DNA from: SCN-69-37 sp044507065
Lineage (GTDB): Bacteria; Acidobacteriota; Vicinamibacteria; Vicinamibacterales; SCN-69-37
Length of the DNA: 64,000 nucleotides
Assembly: GCA_044507065.1 (NCBI GenBank)
Contig: JBIQJY010000005.1
Span: 45,679-109,678, forward strand
Direction of reading: 5' to 3'
This document shows, piece after piece, positions 15,986 through 24,448 of this stretch. Under the pieces are notes generated by a model, which saw nothing but the letters and a program-made list of their open reading frames with translations, was not told the DNA's origin and did no database searches. The position numbers and the translations under genes were made by a program. Within the stretch, counting starts at the first letter, position 1. Each line of letters opens with the position of its first letter.

Positions 15986-16732
15986 GTGTCGCCTATCTAT
16001 GTTCGACCTGAACGGGAGCAGGCCGAGCACGATCGCCTGATCCGATTCCTTCAGGCGGAATACAGCCGCAAGTTCGAAGCCATCGCCAACCCGGGCGATG
16101 AGCGAATTGCCCCCGTGAAGATTGCGGCCACAACGTATTTTCCGGACGTCGTGCTCAACCAGGCCGGCCGGCTGGCCGGTGTCGTCGAGGTGGAAACCGC
16201 CGCCTCGGTCAACAACCTCGAGACGATGGCCAAGTGGGTACCGTTCTCGCGGGCCCGCGTGCCGTTCCACCTCTATATCCCGGTGCCCGGGTACGAGGCC
16301 GCCATGCGGCTGGTCGAGGCCCACGGCGTGAAAGCCGCCGAAATCTGGACATACCGCGCGGCGCACGAGAACTTCGACCTGGTCCGGATGTTCGTCGACG
16401 AGTCGGCGGCAGCCAGGGCGGCGGCCCGGTCGATGGCCCGCGACTCGGCTGCGGCGAAGAAGCCGGCCAGGGCGTCCGGCAAGGCTCCCGCGAAGGCGCC
16501 CGCCAAGGCACCGGCGAAGCGTGCCGCTGCCAACACACGACCCGCGGCGCGCAAGCCCGCGAAGAAATCGGCGCCCGCCACGGCGACAAAGTCCAGGGCG
16601 CAGTCCAAACCGGCCGCGGCGCGCAAGAAGACCCCCGCGCGCAGTGCCACGGCCAGCCGGGCCAAGTCCGCGAAGACAACGGCCAGGAGCCGTCCGGTCA
16701 AGAAGGGGACGGGCGCCCGCAAGAGCAGGTAA
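15986..16732 (+). CDS. Possible nuclease-fold domain fused to a histone-H1-like basic tail
   Basis: A 248-residue protein starting at GTG with GGAGG 4 nt upstream. Residues ~1-135 form a compact domain: HDRLIRFLQAEYSRKFEAIA, then TYFPDVVLNQAGRLAGVVEV ending in ET. A PD followed 13-16 residues later by ExE is reminiscent of PD-(D/E)XK nuclease folds, but the last catalytic Lys is not obvious. From about residue 150 the protein is a disordered Ala/Lys/Pro/Arg tail with repeated KAPAK, KPA and RKK units like bacterial H1 homologues, suggesting DNA or RNA binding. Function unknown. Confidence 0.7.
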   Translation: MSPIYVRPEREQAEHDRLIRFLQAEYSRKFEAIANPGDERIAPVKIAATTYFPDVVLNQAGRLAGVVEVETAASVNNLETMAKWVPFSRARVPFHLYIPVPGYEAAMRLVEAHGVKAAEIWTYRAAHENFDLVRMFVDESAAARAAARSMARDSAAAKKPARASGKAPAKAPAKAPAKRAAANTRPAARKPAKKSAPATATKSRAQSKPAAARKKTPARSATASRAKSAKTTARSRPVKKGTGARKSR

Positions 16733-16738
16733 TCAGAG

Positions 16739-17629
16739 GTGCCATTCATCCGCTACACCAGGGACAAGCGCGGATACGAAACCACGTTCGTCATGCACGG
16801 GTATCGCCCGGCCCAGGGGCCGCAGCGGACCCGCGTCCTGTACTTGTTCCGCGCGCCCTCGCACATCCGCATGGGCCGGCGTCCGCTCGATGACGAGGCC
16901 CGCGAGGCGCTCGAACACACCCATCCAGACCTGAGTTTCGACTGGTCGGCGCTCGACCGCGAATCGGCCGACGTCCGCGGGGCCGATCAGCGCGATCGGG
17001 AGCGGGATCGCGACCGGGACGGCGGTCGCCCTCGTCGGGGCGGCCCGCAGGGACGGCCGAAACCTCCCGCCGCCGCGCCGCTCGTCGTCGACGACCAGTC
17101 GCTGCTGGGCCGGACGCTTGGCGGTGCCACGGCCGCGCGCTATCGCGCCCGGTACAGCGAACTGCTCGAGCGCATCACGCGGCGCGCCCGCACTCCCGAA
17201 GAACGCGACCGGCTGACCGAGGCGGCCCAGCGTCTGAATCCTGACGACTGGCCCGATGCCGAGGCCGTGCGTGCCCACGCTCAGACGATCGAGGCCGAAT
17301 GGGATGCGGTTGCCGCGGAGCTTCCCGCCAGGCGCCGCGGGCGCCGAGGTGGGCGTCGACGCGAGGCCCCGGCCGAGGGCGCGACGACCGATACGGCGTC
17401 GGCCGCCGCGGATGACGCGCCCCAGGAGGCCGCCGACGACGCGCCGGGCTCTGCCATAATGGCGACCGATGGAGAAGGTAATGCAAGCCAGGACCCCGTT
17501 GTTTCGACTCGGCCTGCTGACGCTGGCAACCCTGATGGCGATGCCGGTGCTGTCCGGACAGACACAGGGGACGACACCCCAGGACGACGGGACGGTCTTC
17601 CGGGCGACGACGAATTTCGTCCGGACTGA
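16739..17629 (+). CDS. Uncharacterised protein with charged low-complexity regions
   Basis: A 296-residue ORF starting at GTG, 6 nt after the preceding gene. The N-terminal ~80 residues (MPFIRYTRDKRGYETTFVMH, TRVLYLFRAPSHIRMGRRPL) look like a small folded domain. A disordered Arg/Asp run (DQRDRERDRDRDGGR), a helical region (YSELLERITRRARTPEERDR) and an Asp/Ala-rich acidic tail follow. The last 161 nt overlap the next gene in another frame, over its signal peptide, so the tail may not be conserved. No family recognised. Confidence 0.6.
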   Translation: MPFIRYTRDKRGYETTFVMHGYRPAQGPQRTRVLYLFRAPSHIRMGRRPLDDEAREALEHTHPDLSFDWSALDRESADVRGADQRDRERDRDRDGGRPRRGGPQGRPKPPAAAPLVVDDQSLLGRTLGGATAARYRARYSELLERITRRARTPEERDRLTEAAQRLNPDDWPDAEAVRAHAQTIEAEWDAVAAELPARRRGRRGGRRREAPAEGATTDTASAAADDAPQEAADDAPGSAIMATDGEGNASQDPVVSTRPADAGNPDGDAGAVRTDTGDDTPGRRDGLPGDDEFRPD

Positions 17630-18800
17630 CGTCATCATCCGCGACAGCGAGGGCCGGTTCGTGCCGGATCTCACGGTCGACGAGTTTCGGGTCTACGAAG
17701 ACGGCGTTCCCCAGAACCTGACGTTGTTCACGCCGTGGGTTGGCGGCCGGGCACTCGGCAACCTGGCAGCGTCGGTCGGCAGCGCGATGCCGAGTGGCGC
17801 ACGCGAGGGGCTGATCCTGCCGTCCTCGCGGCCGAAGCAGGACGCATCCGGCCGGCTCTTCATCGTCTTCATCGACGACCTGCACCTGCGTCCGCACGAC
17901 ACACCGCGCGTCAAGGACCTGCTCGCCAAGGTGCGCGACACGCTCGTGCACGACAACGACCTGGTCGGGTTCGTCTCGACCGGCACGTCGGCCATCCAGA
18001 TCGATCCGTCCTACGACTACGGGCATCGTCGCTTCAACGAGGCCATTGCGAAGGTCATGGGATCGGCGCCGTCGCCCGACGAGATCATCGACGGAGCGAT
18101 CGGCGAATCGAGCCAGGGGCAGGGGCCGCAGAACGTGCGGTTCAGTGCCCATGTGGCATTCCGGACGGCCTACGAACTGCTCGACCAGATGGCGACGGTC
18201 ACCGACAGGCGCAAGGCGTTCGTCTACATCAGCAGCGGCTACCACTTCAACCCGTTCTCCGAGTCGCGGCTCCAGCGCATCCAGCAGCAGTACGACATCT
18301 GGCAGCCGGAAGAGCCGGATCCGAGCGGCCAGACGAGTCCCGAGGACACGCTGCGCAACGAGGAATACCACCGCCGCACGGCATTCTCGGTGGCCGACCT
18401 GATCAATGAAGTGGCGCAGTTGACGCGCGCGGCCCAGCGCGCCAACGTCTCGTTCTACACGATCGATCCGCGCGGCCTGGTGGTCACCGGCGTGGACGCG
18501 GGCACGCGCTCACAGATCAGTTATGGTGATTTCCGCGACTTCATCACGACGCAGGTGAGCACGCTGCGCGTGCTGGCGGATGAAACCGGCGGGTTTGCCG
18601 GCGTGGAGTCGAACGACTTCGAAGGCATCCTGCGTCGCATCGACTCGGAGACGAGCGACTTCTACCAGGTCGGCTACATCTCGAACAATCCGGATCCAAC
18701 GAAGATCCGCCGCACGATCCGTATCGAGATCACGCGGCCCGGGCTTCAGGATCCGATCTACCGCTCGGAGTACACGATCCCGAAGTCCGAGCGTCGGTAG
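17469..18800 (+). CDS. Secreted VWFA-related acidobacterial protein
   Basis: A 443-residue exported protein. The N-terminus has a signal peptide (LFRLGLLTLATLMAMPVLSG, then QTQG). The mature part starts TNFVRTDVIIRDSEGRFVPD and DEFRVYEDGVPQ, followed by a von Willebrand A-like fold with LFIVFIDDLHLRPHDTPRVK and a strand/helix pattern to SDFYQVGYIS. This matches the family of VWFA-related proteins expanded in Acidobacteria, whose function is unknown but is presumably adhesion or protein binding. A CATAAT hexamer ends 8 nt before the ATG. It overlaps the upstream gene by 161 nt. Confidence 0.88.
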   Translation: MEKVMQARTPLFRLGLLTLATLMAMPVLSGQTQGTTPQDDGTVFRATTNFVRTDVIIRDSEGRFVPDLTVDEFRVYEDGVPQNLTLFTPWVGGRALGNLAASVGSAMPSGAREGLILPSSRPKQDASGRLFIVFIDDLHLRPHDTPRVKDLLAKVRDTLVHDNDLVGFVSTGTSAIQIDPSYDYGHRRFNEAIAKVMGSAPSPDEIIDGAIGESSQGQGPQNVRFSAHVAFRTAYELLDQMATVTDRRKAFVYISSGYHFNPFSESRLQRIQQQYDIWQPEEPDPSGQTSPEDTLRNEEYHRRTAFSVADLINEVAQLTRAAQRANVSFYTIDPRGLVVTGVDAGTRSQISYGDFRDFITTQVSTLRVLADETGGFAGVESNDFEGILRRIDSETSDFYQVGYISNNPDPTKIRRTIRIEITRPGLQDPIYRSEYTIPKSERR

Positions 18801-18826
18801 CGCGCGAAGCGCCGCACGACATCACG

Positions 18827-19723
18827 TCAGCGGGTCGGGGCCGACGCCTCGTACGAGGCCTTGACCCGCTGCACGGCCTCCCGCAGGTAGTATTCGTCCA
18901 TCTCCACCCCCACGAAATCGAGCCCCAGCCGGACGGCGGCCACCGCCGTCGAGCCCAGGCCCATGAACGGATCGAGCACGACGCCGGCGCGCTCCAGCCC
19001 GTGCAGCCGCAGGCACTGGTCCGGCACCTTCGGCGGAAACGACGCGGGGTGCGGCCGGTCGCGATCGCGGCTCTGGATGGTCTCGTAGGGGATGAACCAG
19101 GTGTTGCCACGGCAGCGCAGGCCCTCGCCGGCGGCGGCCCAGCGCTTCACGTTCGACTGGTCCTGGTAGGGCACGCCCACGGCGCGCCGGTCCAGGCGCG
19201 TGCGGCCTCCGGGCGTGAAGTGGAAGATGAACTCGTGACAGTCGTTGACGAACCGCTCGCTGTTGATTGGTTTGTAGTGGCCGACGGCCACGTCGCGATC
19301 GAACCCGGCGTTCTGGCCGGCCGCCTCGCGGTCGATCGCAATCGACTTCACCCAGTGAATCGTGTTCTGGAGCTTGAAGTAGCGGCGCGCGACCTGCGCA
19401 ACCTCGAGCGGCACCCAGGGGTCGGTGGGTTTGGCGCCCACGTTCAGGAAGAGCGACCCATCGGGCTTGAGCGTACCTGACAGCGCCCGCAGCCACTTGT
19501 CAGTCCAGTTCAGGTATTCCGTGCGCGGCAGGTCGTCCTGGTAACTCCGGTATTTGACGCCGATGTTGTAGGGCGGCGACGTGACGACCGCGCCAATCGA
19601 GGCCGGCTCGAGCGTGGGCAGGACGGTGAGGCTGTCGCCCAGGTAGAAGCGCAGGGTCGAGCGTCCGAGCGACAGTTGTACACGCGGACGCGGGGGTCTG
19701 GGAGAGACGAGGGCAAGTGCCAT
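18827..19723 (-). CDS. Orphan DNA methyltransferase (beta-type, N4-C or N6-A)
   Basis: A 298-residue site-specific methyltransferase. Motif IV (TSPPYNIGVKY, about residue 50) precedes the SAM-binding motif I (LDPFMGLGSTAVAA, about residue 255), the beta-class order. SPPY is usual for N4-cytosine enzymes but also occurs in N6-adenine ones, so the base is undecided. No restriction endonuclease or specificity subunit is adjacent, so it is probably a solitary enzyme. The start ATG 19723 has a purine-rich GAGAAGACGG upstream. Confidence 0.88.
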   Translation of the reverse strand: MALALVSPRPPRPRVQLSLGRSTLRFYLGDSLTVLPTLEPASIGAVVTSPPYNIGVKYRSYQDDLPRTEYLNWTDKWLRALSGTLKPDGSLFLNVGAKPTDPWVPLEVAQVARRYFKLQNTIHWVKSIAIDREAAGQNAGFDRDVAVGHYKPINSERFVNDCHEFIFHFTPGGRTRLDRRAVGVPYQDQSNVKRWAAAGEGLRCRGNTWFIPYETIQSRDRDRPHPASFPPKVPDQCLRLHGLERAGVVLDPFMGLGSTAVAAVRLGLDFVGVEMDEYYLREAVQRVKASYEASAPTR

Positions 19724-19803
19724 GCACCCGTCTTCTCGGCAGAAGTCCGGGCGGAGTACAGTCCCGGCCGGCGCGGGTACGGGCTGCGGCCGGGAGACGA
19801 CGG

Positions 19804-20004
19804 TCAGGAGGCGCGCGAGGTATCGAAGCCGCGCGCGACGCGGTCGGGGCTGAGCGGCTGGTTGCGCTGGTGTGCCGGCTGCGGGCAGGCGGCGCCCTTC
19901 TCCTCGACGTAGTGCACTTCGCGATTCACGCCAATTTCGAGGTAACGGCCCGAGACGCACCCACACTGAAGCGTCTTGTAGCCGAGCAGCCTGACCAGAC
20001 TCAT
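19804..20004 (-). CDS. Small cysteine-containing protein, 66 aa
   Basis: MSLVRLLGYKTLQCGCVSGR starts at ATG 20004, preceded by GGGAG with 6-nt spacing. The product has a CGC pair and a later KGAACPQPAH, three cysteines and a His that could bind a metal. REVHYVEEKGAACPQPAHQR looks like a zinc-binding loop. It lies 80 nt upstream of, and in the same orientation as, the methyltransferase. Function unknown. Confidence 0.5.
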   Translation of the reverse strand: MSLVRLLGYKTLQCGCVSGRYLEIGVNREVHYVEEKGAACPQPAHQRNQPLSPDRVARGFDTSRAS

Positions 20005-20490
20005 TGCGGACTCCCGCCGCGGCCAATGCAATCGACGTGCCCGGCCCTGCAATCTCCGAGTCGCGACACGCGGCGGACGCGGCCCGGGGACTCCGCCTCG
20101 CGTTCATGCGGGCTTGCGCTGCGTGCCGCGGGGCGGGATGGCCTCAGTGTTTGTCGATGCCATTCATCGATCGCCGGCCGCTTGGATTGCCACGACGATG
20201 CGTTGGATCCACGAGGTTGCCGCGGGTGAGGCGCGTCGAGGCGGACCACTGTCCGGTCGAGCTGAAACGGTCGGCACGTGCGAAACCGTAATTCGACTGA
20301 CGGGGCTGGGCCCTCAATCCGGCGGAGTTGCGGCCGATTGATTCCCAGTGAGCGGCGTGGGCGTATCCATTGCGATTCAACGAGTTGTGATGGTACGATG
20401 CACCACCAATCACGACCGAAGCGCCCGCGGTTCGGCCAGATCGCCATTCCAGAAATGATCGTGGAGGCAGGGTTGCAGCAAGACGTACGT
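20005..20490. other. 486-bp stretch without a convincing gene
   Basis: Reading frames here (for example 20144-20413 minus) have no start signal, no protein-like composition and no recognisable motif. The only structure I see is a promoter-like pair for the downstream carboxypeptidase at 20370-20399. It may hold a long 5' leader or an unrecognised RNA. Confidence 0.5.
20370..20399 (+). promoter_or_regulatory. Candidate sigma-70 promoter for the D,D-carboxypeptidase gene
   Basis: TTGCGA (20370-20375), an 18-bp spacer and TACGAT (20394-20399). It lies about 90 nt before ATG 20491 in a comparatively AT-rich patch. Confidence 0.35.
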
Positions 20491-21489
20491 ATGAGCCTGT
20501 CGGGGACGTTGCGGAGCCTGGCCTGTGTGCTGGTCTGTCTGGTACCCATCACCGCGGCGGCGCAGACGCCGGCCCGCGTTTCGTCGCGAACGTCCCTCGA
20601 GGCGGCCACCCAGGCCGACCGCGCGCGTCGTGCGGCCGAGCCACGGGCGACTGCCACGCAGCGCCAGAATGCGGTGTCGCCGCAGCAACTCGAACAACTC
20701 GGCATTGCCCTGCCCGACAGCCGGGTCGCGGCCGCCATCATCTACAACCCGCAGACCGGCGACGTGCTCTGGGAGAACAACTCGCACGATCGGCGATCGA
20801 TTGCGAGCCTCACCAAGATCATGACGGCCGTCACGTTCATTGCCGACGCGCCCGATCTGTCGCGCACGGTGGTCGTCCAGCAGGCCGATGTCCGTCGCGC
20901 GTCGGTGACGTACCTGCGGGCCGGCGAGCGTGTCACGCTGGAGAACCTGCTGCACCTGACGCTCGTGGCCTCCGACAACGCGGCGGCGCGCGTGCTGGCG
21001 CGCGTGTCGCGCGGGGGCAGTGCGGCGTTCATCGGCCGGATGAACGAGACGGCGACGCAACTCGGCCTGACCAACACGCACTACGCGGACCCGTCGGGGC
21101 TCGACGCCCGCAACGTGTCGTCGGCCTACGACCTGTCGCACCTGATCGCGTTCGCGACGGCACACCCGACGCTCGGGCCGATCATGCGGGCCCCGGAATT
21201 CAAGGTGCGCAGCGGCTCGCGCACATTCACCATCCGCAACACGAACCGGCTGCTCGGCACCGACGTGGAAGTGGTGGGTGGCAAGACGGGATTCATCCGC
21301 AAGGCCGGCTACTGCCTGGCCACGCTGCTCCAGGTGCCCCAGGGCAACCAGGTGGCGGTCGTCGTGCTCGGCGCCGCCAACAGCGCCGTGCGGTTCGCCG
21401 AAGCCAGGAACCTGTTCAACTGGGCGGTCGGCCGTGCCGACGCGCTGTTCGGCTCGGTCCCGTCGCTCGACGCCACGGCCCTGCCGTAG
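20491..21489 (+). CDS. dacA: D-alanyl-D-alanine carboxypeptidase (S11 family, DacA-like)
   Basis: A 332-residue periplasmic penicillin-binding protein that trims pentapeptide stems of peptidoglycan. The signal peptide is LACVLVCLVPITAAAQT. The active-site triad motifs are SLTK (about residue 106), SDN (LVASDNAAARVLA, about 160) and KTG (VVGGKTGFIRKAG, about 265), all intact. There is no C-terminal amphipathic PBP5 anchor, so it may be soluble. ATG 20491 is chosen for the signal peptide; an in-frame ATG about 36 nt upstream is possible. Confidence 0.92.
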   Translation: MSLSGTLRSLACVLVCLVPITAAAQTPARVSSRTSLEAATQADRARRAAEPRATATQRQNAVSPQQLEQLGIALPDSRVAAAIIYNPQTGDVLWENNSHDRRSIASLTKIMTAVTFIADAPDLSRTVVVQQADVRRASVTYLRAGERVTLENLLHLTLVASDNAAARVLARVSRGGSAAFIGRMNETATQLGLTNTHYADPSGLDARNVSSAYDLSHLIAFATAHPTLGPIMRAPEFKVRSGSRTFTIRNTNRLLGTDVEVVGGKTGFIRKAGYCLATLLQVPQGNQVAVVVLGAANSAVRFAEARNLFNWAVGRADALFGSVPSLDATALP

Positions 21490-21506
21490 CTCGCCGCGCA
21501 GCGTAG

Positions 21507-21532
21507 GCCGGCTCTGCCGGCTCCCCGCGGGG
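21507..21532. terminator. Weak hairpin pair after the carboxypeptidase gene
   Basis: GCCGGC-TCT-GCCGGC (21507-21521), followed by the palindrome CCCCGCGGGG (21523-21532). It could stop transcription before glgA, but there is no T-tract, so Rho-independent termination is doubtful. Confidence 0.25.
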
Positions 21533-21548
21533 CTCGGAATTCTGCCGC

Positions 21549-23024
21549 ATGTCCCATCACATCCTGATGATCGCGTCGGAGGTCGCCCCATGGGCGAAGA
21601 CGGGCGGCCTTGCCGACGTGACGGGCGCCCTCCCCGAAGCCCTCGATCGGCTCGGCCACGCCACCACCACCGTGATGCCGCTCTATCGCGGCATGCAGCC
21701 ATCGTTCGAGCGGCGCGTCGACCTGCAGGTCACGCTCGGCGCCACCACCCGTGACGTCGCGCTGCACGTCGCGCAGGTGTCCGAACGCCGGCGCGTCGTC
21801 TTCGTCGACGTTCCCGTGCTCTTCGATCGCCCCGGCCTCTACGGCACCGGCGGGCAGGATTTTCCGGACAATGCCGATCGATTCGCGACGTTTGCGGCCG
21901 CGGCGCTCGATTTCGTGTTGCAGGACGAGGGGCGGGCGATTGACATCGTGCACGCGCACGACTGGCAGGCCGGTCTGGCACCTGTGCTCGTCCGCACGAT
22001 CCCGCGCTATCAGGCCTCGCTCGGCGGCGTAGGGCTGGTCACCACCATTCACAACCTCGCCTATCAGGGCAACTTCGATCGCGAGGTCGTTCCGCGGTTC
22101 GGCCTGCCGTGGTCGGTCTTCACCATGGACACCGGCGAGTTCTGGGGCCGGTTCAGCTTCCTGAAGGCCGGCATCATGCACAGCGACATGGTGACGACCG
22201 TCAGTCCCACCTACGCGCGCGAGACGCTGCGGCCGGAGTTCGGCGCCGGCATGGAAGGCGCCCTGGCCGCGCTCGGCGATCGGTACGTGGGCATTCTCAA
22301 CGGCATTGACACGACCGTGTGGGATCCATCCGTCGATCCGTTCCTTCCGGAACGGTTCGACGTCGGCAACCTCGCCGGCAAGCAGGCGTGCAAACGCGCG
22401 CTGCTCGCACGCTTCCAGCTGCCGCAGGGCGACGACGCGCTGGCGCGCCCGGTCATCGGGATGGTGTCGCGGCTTGTCGCGCAGAAGGGGCTCGACCTGA
22501 TCGAGCGCGCGGCAGCCGAGCTGACCGCCCTCGATGCGACCTGGATCTTTCTCGGGACGGGCGACGCCCGGTACGAGAACCTGCTGCGCGATCTGGCCGC
22601 GCGGTACCCGTCGCGCGTGGCCGTGCACATCGGCTTCGACGAGGCCCTCGCGCACCTGGTCGAGGCCGGCTCGGACATGTTCCTGATGCCGTCGGTGTTC
22701 GAGCCCTGCGGCCTGAACCAGATGTACAGCCTGCGGTACGGGACGGTGCCGATCGTCACGGCCGTGGGCGGGCTGGACGATACGGTGCGGCCCTATACGG
22801 CGCGGGCGCGGCACGCCAACGGGTTCAAGTTTCGCGATCAGTCGCCCGACACGCTCGTGCGCACGGCCAAGCAGGCCATCCGGCTGTTCCACGACAAAGC
22901 TGCGTGGATTCCGCTCATGGAGCGCGGCATGAAGGCCGACCACTCCTGGCAGACGTCCGCACGGGAATATGTCAAAGTGTATAGACGCGCCGGGCAGATC
23001 GGGACTTCCCGTGTGGTCCCCTGA
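21549..23024 (+). CDS. glgA: Glycogen synthase (ADP/UDP-glucose starch glucosyltransferase, GT5)
   Basis: A 491-residue GT-B enzyme extending alpha-1,4-glucan. The N-terminal donor motif KTGGLADVTGALPEAL is present, as are HAHDWQAGLAPVL and the GT5 signature SDMFLMPSVFEPCGLNQMYS with catalytic Glu, then YGTVPIVTAVGGLDDTV. Length is normal for the family. It is followed after 34 nt by trxA. No glgB, glgC or glgP lies in the window. Confidence 0.95.
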   Translation: MSHHILMIASEVAPWAKTGGLADVTGALPEALDRLGHATTTVMPLYRGMQPSFERRVDLQVTLGATTRDVALHVAQVSERRRVVFVDVPVLFDRPGLYGTGGQDFPDNADRFATFAAAALDFVLQDEGRAIDIVHAHDWQAGLAPVLVRTIPRYQASLGGVGLVTTIHNLAYQGNFDREVVPRFGLPWSVFTMDTGEFWGRFSFLKAGIMHSDMVTTVSPTYARETLRPEFGAGMEGALAALGDRYVGILNGIDTTVWDPSVDPFLPERFDVGNLAGKQACKRALLARFQLPQGDDALARPVIGMVSRLVAQKGLDLIERAAAELTALDATWIFLGTGDARYENLLRDLAARYPSRVAVHIGFDEALAHLVEAGSDMFLMPSVFEPCGLNQMYSLRYGTVPIVTAVGGLDDTVRPYTARARHANGFKFRDQSPDTLVRTAKQAIRLFHDKAAWIPLMERGMKADHSWQTSAREYVKVYRRAGQIGTSRVVP

Positions 23025-23058
23025 CGCCCGGGTGACGACTGAAAGGATAGAGAATCGC

Positions 23059-23388
23059 ATGGCATCCGAGCACACGCTGACGTTCACCGACGGCAACTTC
23101 GACAGCGACGTCCTGAAGGCGTCGACCCCCGTTCTGGTCGATTTCTGGGCGGAGTGGTGCGGACCCTGCCGCGCGCTGGCGCCGGCCATCAGTGCCGTTG
23201 CCGAGGACTACGTCGGCAAGGTCAGTGTCGGCAAGCTGAACGTGGACGACAACCCGGCGGTGACGCAGAAGTACTTCGTACGCGGCATCCCGACGGTGAT
23301 CCTGTTCAAGGGCGGCGAAGTGGTCGACCAGGTCGTTGGCCTCGTCGACAAGAACGCGCTCAAGCAGATGGTCGACAAGCACCTTTGA
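23059..23388 (+). CDS. trxA: Thioredoxin
   Basis: A 109-residue thioredoxin with the active site FWAEWCGPCRALAP (WCGPC) and the cis-Pro loop GIPTVILFKGG. It reduces protein disulfides in the cytosol using electrons from thioredoxin reductase. The ATG 23059 is preceded by GAAAGGA. The gene lies immediately before a 100-N gap, with trxB on the other side, a natural functional pair. Confidence 0.96.
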   Translation: MASEHTLTFTDGNFDSDVLKASTPVLVDFWAEWCGPCRALAPAISAVAEDYVGKVSVGKLNVDDNPAVTQKYFVRGIPTVILFKGGEVVDQVVGLVDKNALKQMVDKHL

Positions 23389-23391
23389 GAC

Positions 23392-23491
23392 NNNNNNNNN
23401 NNNNNNNNNNNNNNNNNNNNNNNNNNNNNNNNNNNNNNNNNNNNNNNNNNNNNNNNNNNNNNNNNNNNNNNNNNNNNNNNNNNNNNNNNNN
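23392..23491. other. Assembly gap (100 N) between trxA and trxB
   Basis: Exactly 100 N, 4 bases after the trxA stop and 11 bases before the trxB ATG. The real distance between the two genes, and any gene in it, is unknown. Confidence 0.98.
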
Positions 23492-23502
23492 CGCCTCCCC
23501 AC

Positions 23503-24438
23503 ATGTCCGATTCGGTTCGTAATGTCGTAATCATCGGTTCCGGTCCCGCGGGACTGACCGCCGCTCTCTACACGGCCCGCGCCAACCTCGCGCCCCTCGT
23601 CATCGAGGGGCTCGAGGCGGGCGGGCAGCTCATGCTGACCACCGAAGTCGAGAACTTTCCCGGCTTCCGCGACGGCATCATGGGGCCCGACCTCATGGCC
23701 GCGATGCGTGAGCAGGCCGAGCGGTTCGGCGCCCAGCTGCGCGCCGGCAATGTCTCGGCCGTCGACCTCTCGGTGCGGCCGTTCCGCGTGACCGTCGGCG
23801 AGGACGTCGTCCTCGCGCATACGGTCATCGTCTCGACGGGCGCCTCGGCGCGGCTGCTCGGCCTGCCCTCGGAGCGGCGGCTCATGGGGCACGGCGTTTC
23901 CACCTGCGCCACGTGCGATGGCTTCTTCTTCCGCGGCCGTCCGATTGCCGTGGTCGGCGGGGGAGACTCGGCGATCGAGGAGGCGGTTTTCCTCACGCGG
24001 TTCGCCTCGCAGGTCACCGTGATCCATCGCCGCGACACGCTGCGCGCGTCGAAGATCATGCAGGACAAGGCCTTCGCCAACCCGAAGATCTCGTTCGAAT
24101 GGAACAGCGAGGTCGTCGACGCGATTGACAATGGCAGCGGCGCGGTCGGTGGTGTCCGCCTGCGCAACAACCAGACGGGCGAGGTCAAGGACCTGGCCAT
24201 CGACGGCCTCTTCGTCGCCATCGGGCACACGCCGAACACCAGCCTGTTTGTCGGTCAGCTGGAGATGGACACGACCGGGTACCTGATCACGCGCGACGGC
24301 GCAAAGACGAATGTGCCGGGCGTATTCGCCTGCGGCGACGTGCAGGATTCGATCTATCGCCAGGCCATTACCGCGGCCGGATCCGGGTGCATGGCCGCGC
24401 TCGACGCGGAACGCTACCTCGAACACGCCGGGCACTGA
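23503..24438 (+). CDS. trxB: Thioredoxin reductase
   Basis: A 311-residue FAD/NADPH enzyme reducing thioredoxin. FAD motif VVIIGSGPAGLTAALYTARA is at the N-terminus, the redox-active pair is in STCATCDGFFF (CATC, about residue 135), the NADPH motif is VVGGGDSAIEEAVFLTRFA, and the second FAD motif is PGVFACGDVQDSIYRQAITA. All key residues are present. Convergent with the O-methyltransferase gene, 10 nt away. Confidence 0.97.
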   Translation: MSDSVRNVVIIGSGPAGLTAALYTARANLAPLVIEGLEAGGQLMLTTEVENFPGFRDGIMGPDLMAAMREQAERFGAQLRAGNVSAVDLSVRPFRVTVGEDVVLAHTVIVSTGASARLLGLPSERRLMGHGVSTCATCDGFFFRGRPIAVVGGGDSAIEEAVFLTRFASQVTVIHRRDTLRASKIMQDKAFANPKISFEWNSEVVDAIDNGSGAVGGVRLRNNQTGEVKDLAIDGLFVAIGHTPNTSLFVGQLEMDTTGYLITRDGAKTNVPGVFACGDVQDSIYRQAITAAGSGCMAALDAERYLEHAGH

Positions 24439-24448
24439 CGGCTGCCTT

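Noticed and set aside
20144..20413. 89-codon minus-strand ORF in the 20.0-20.5 kb gap
   Set aside because: No ribosome-binding site, no hydrophobic core pattern and no recognisable motif.
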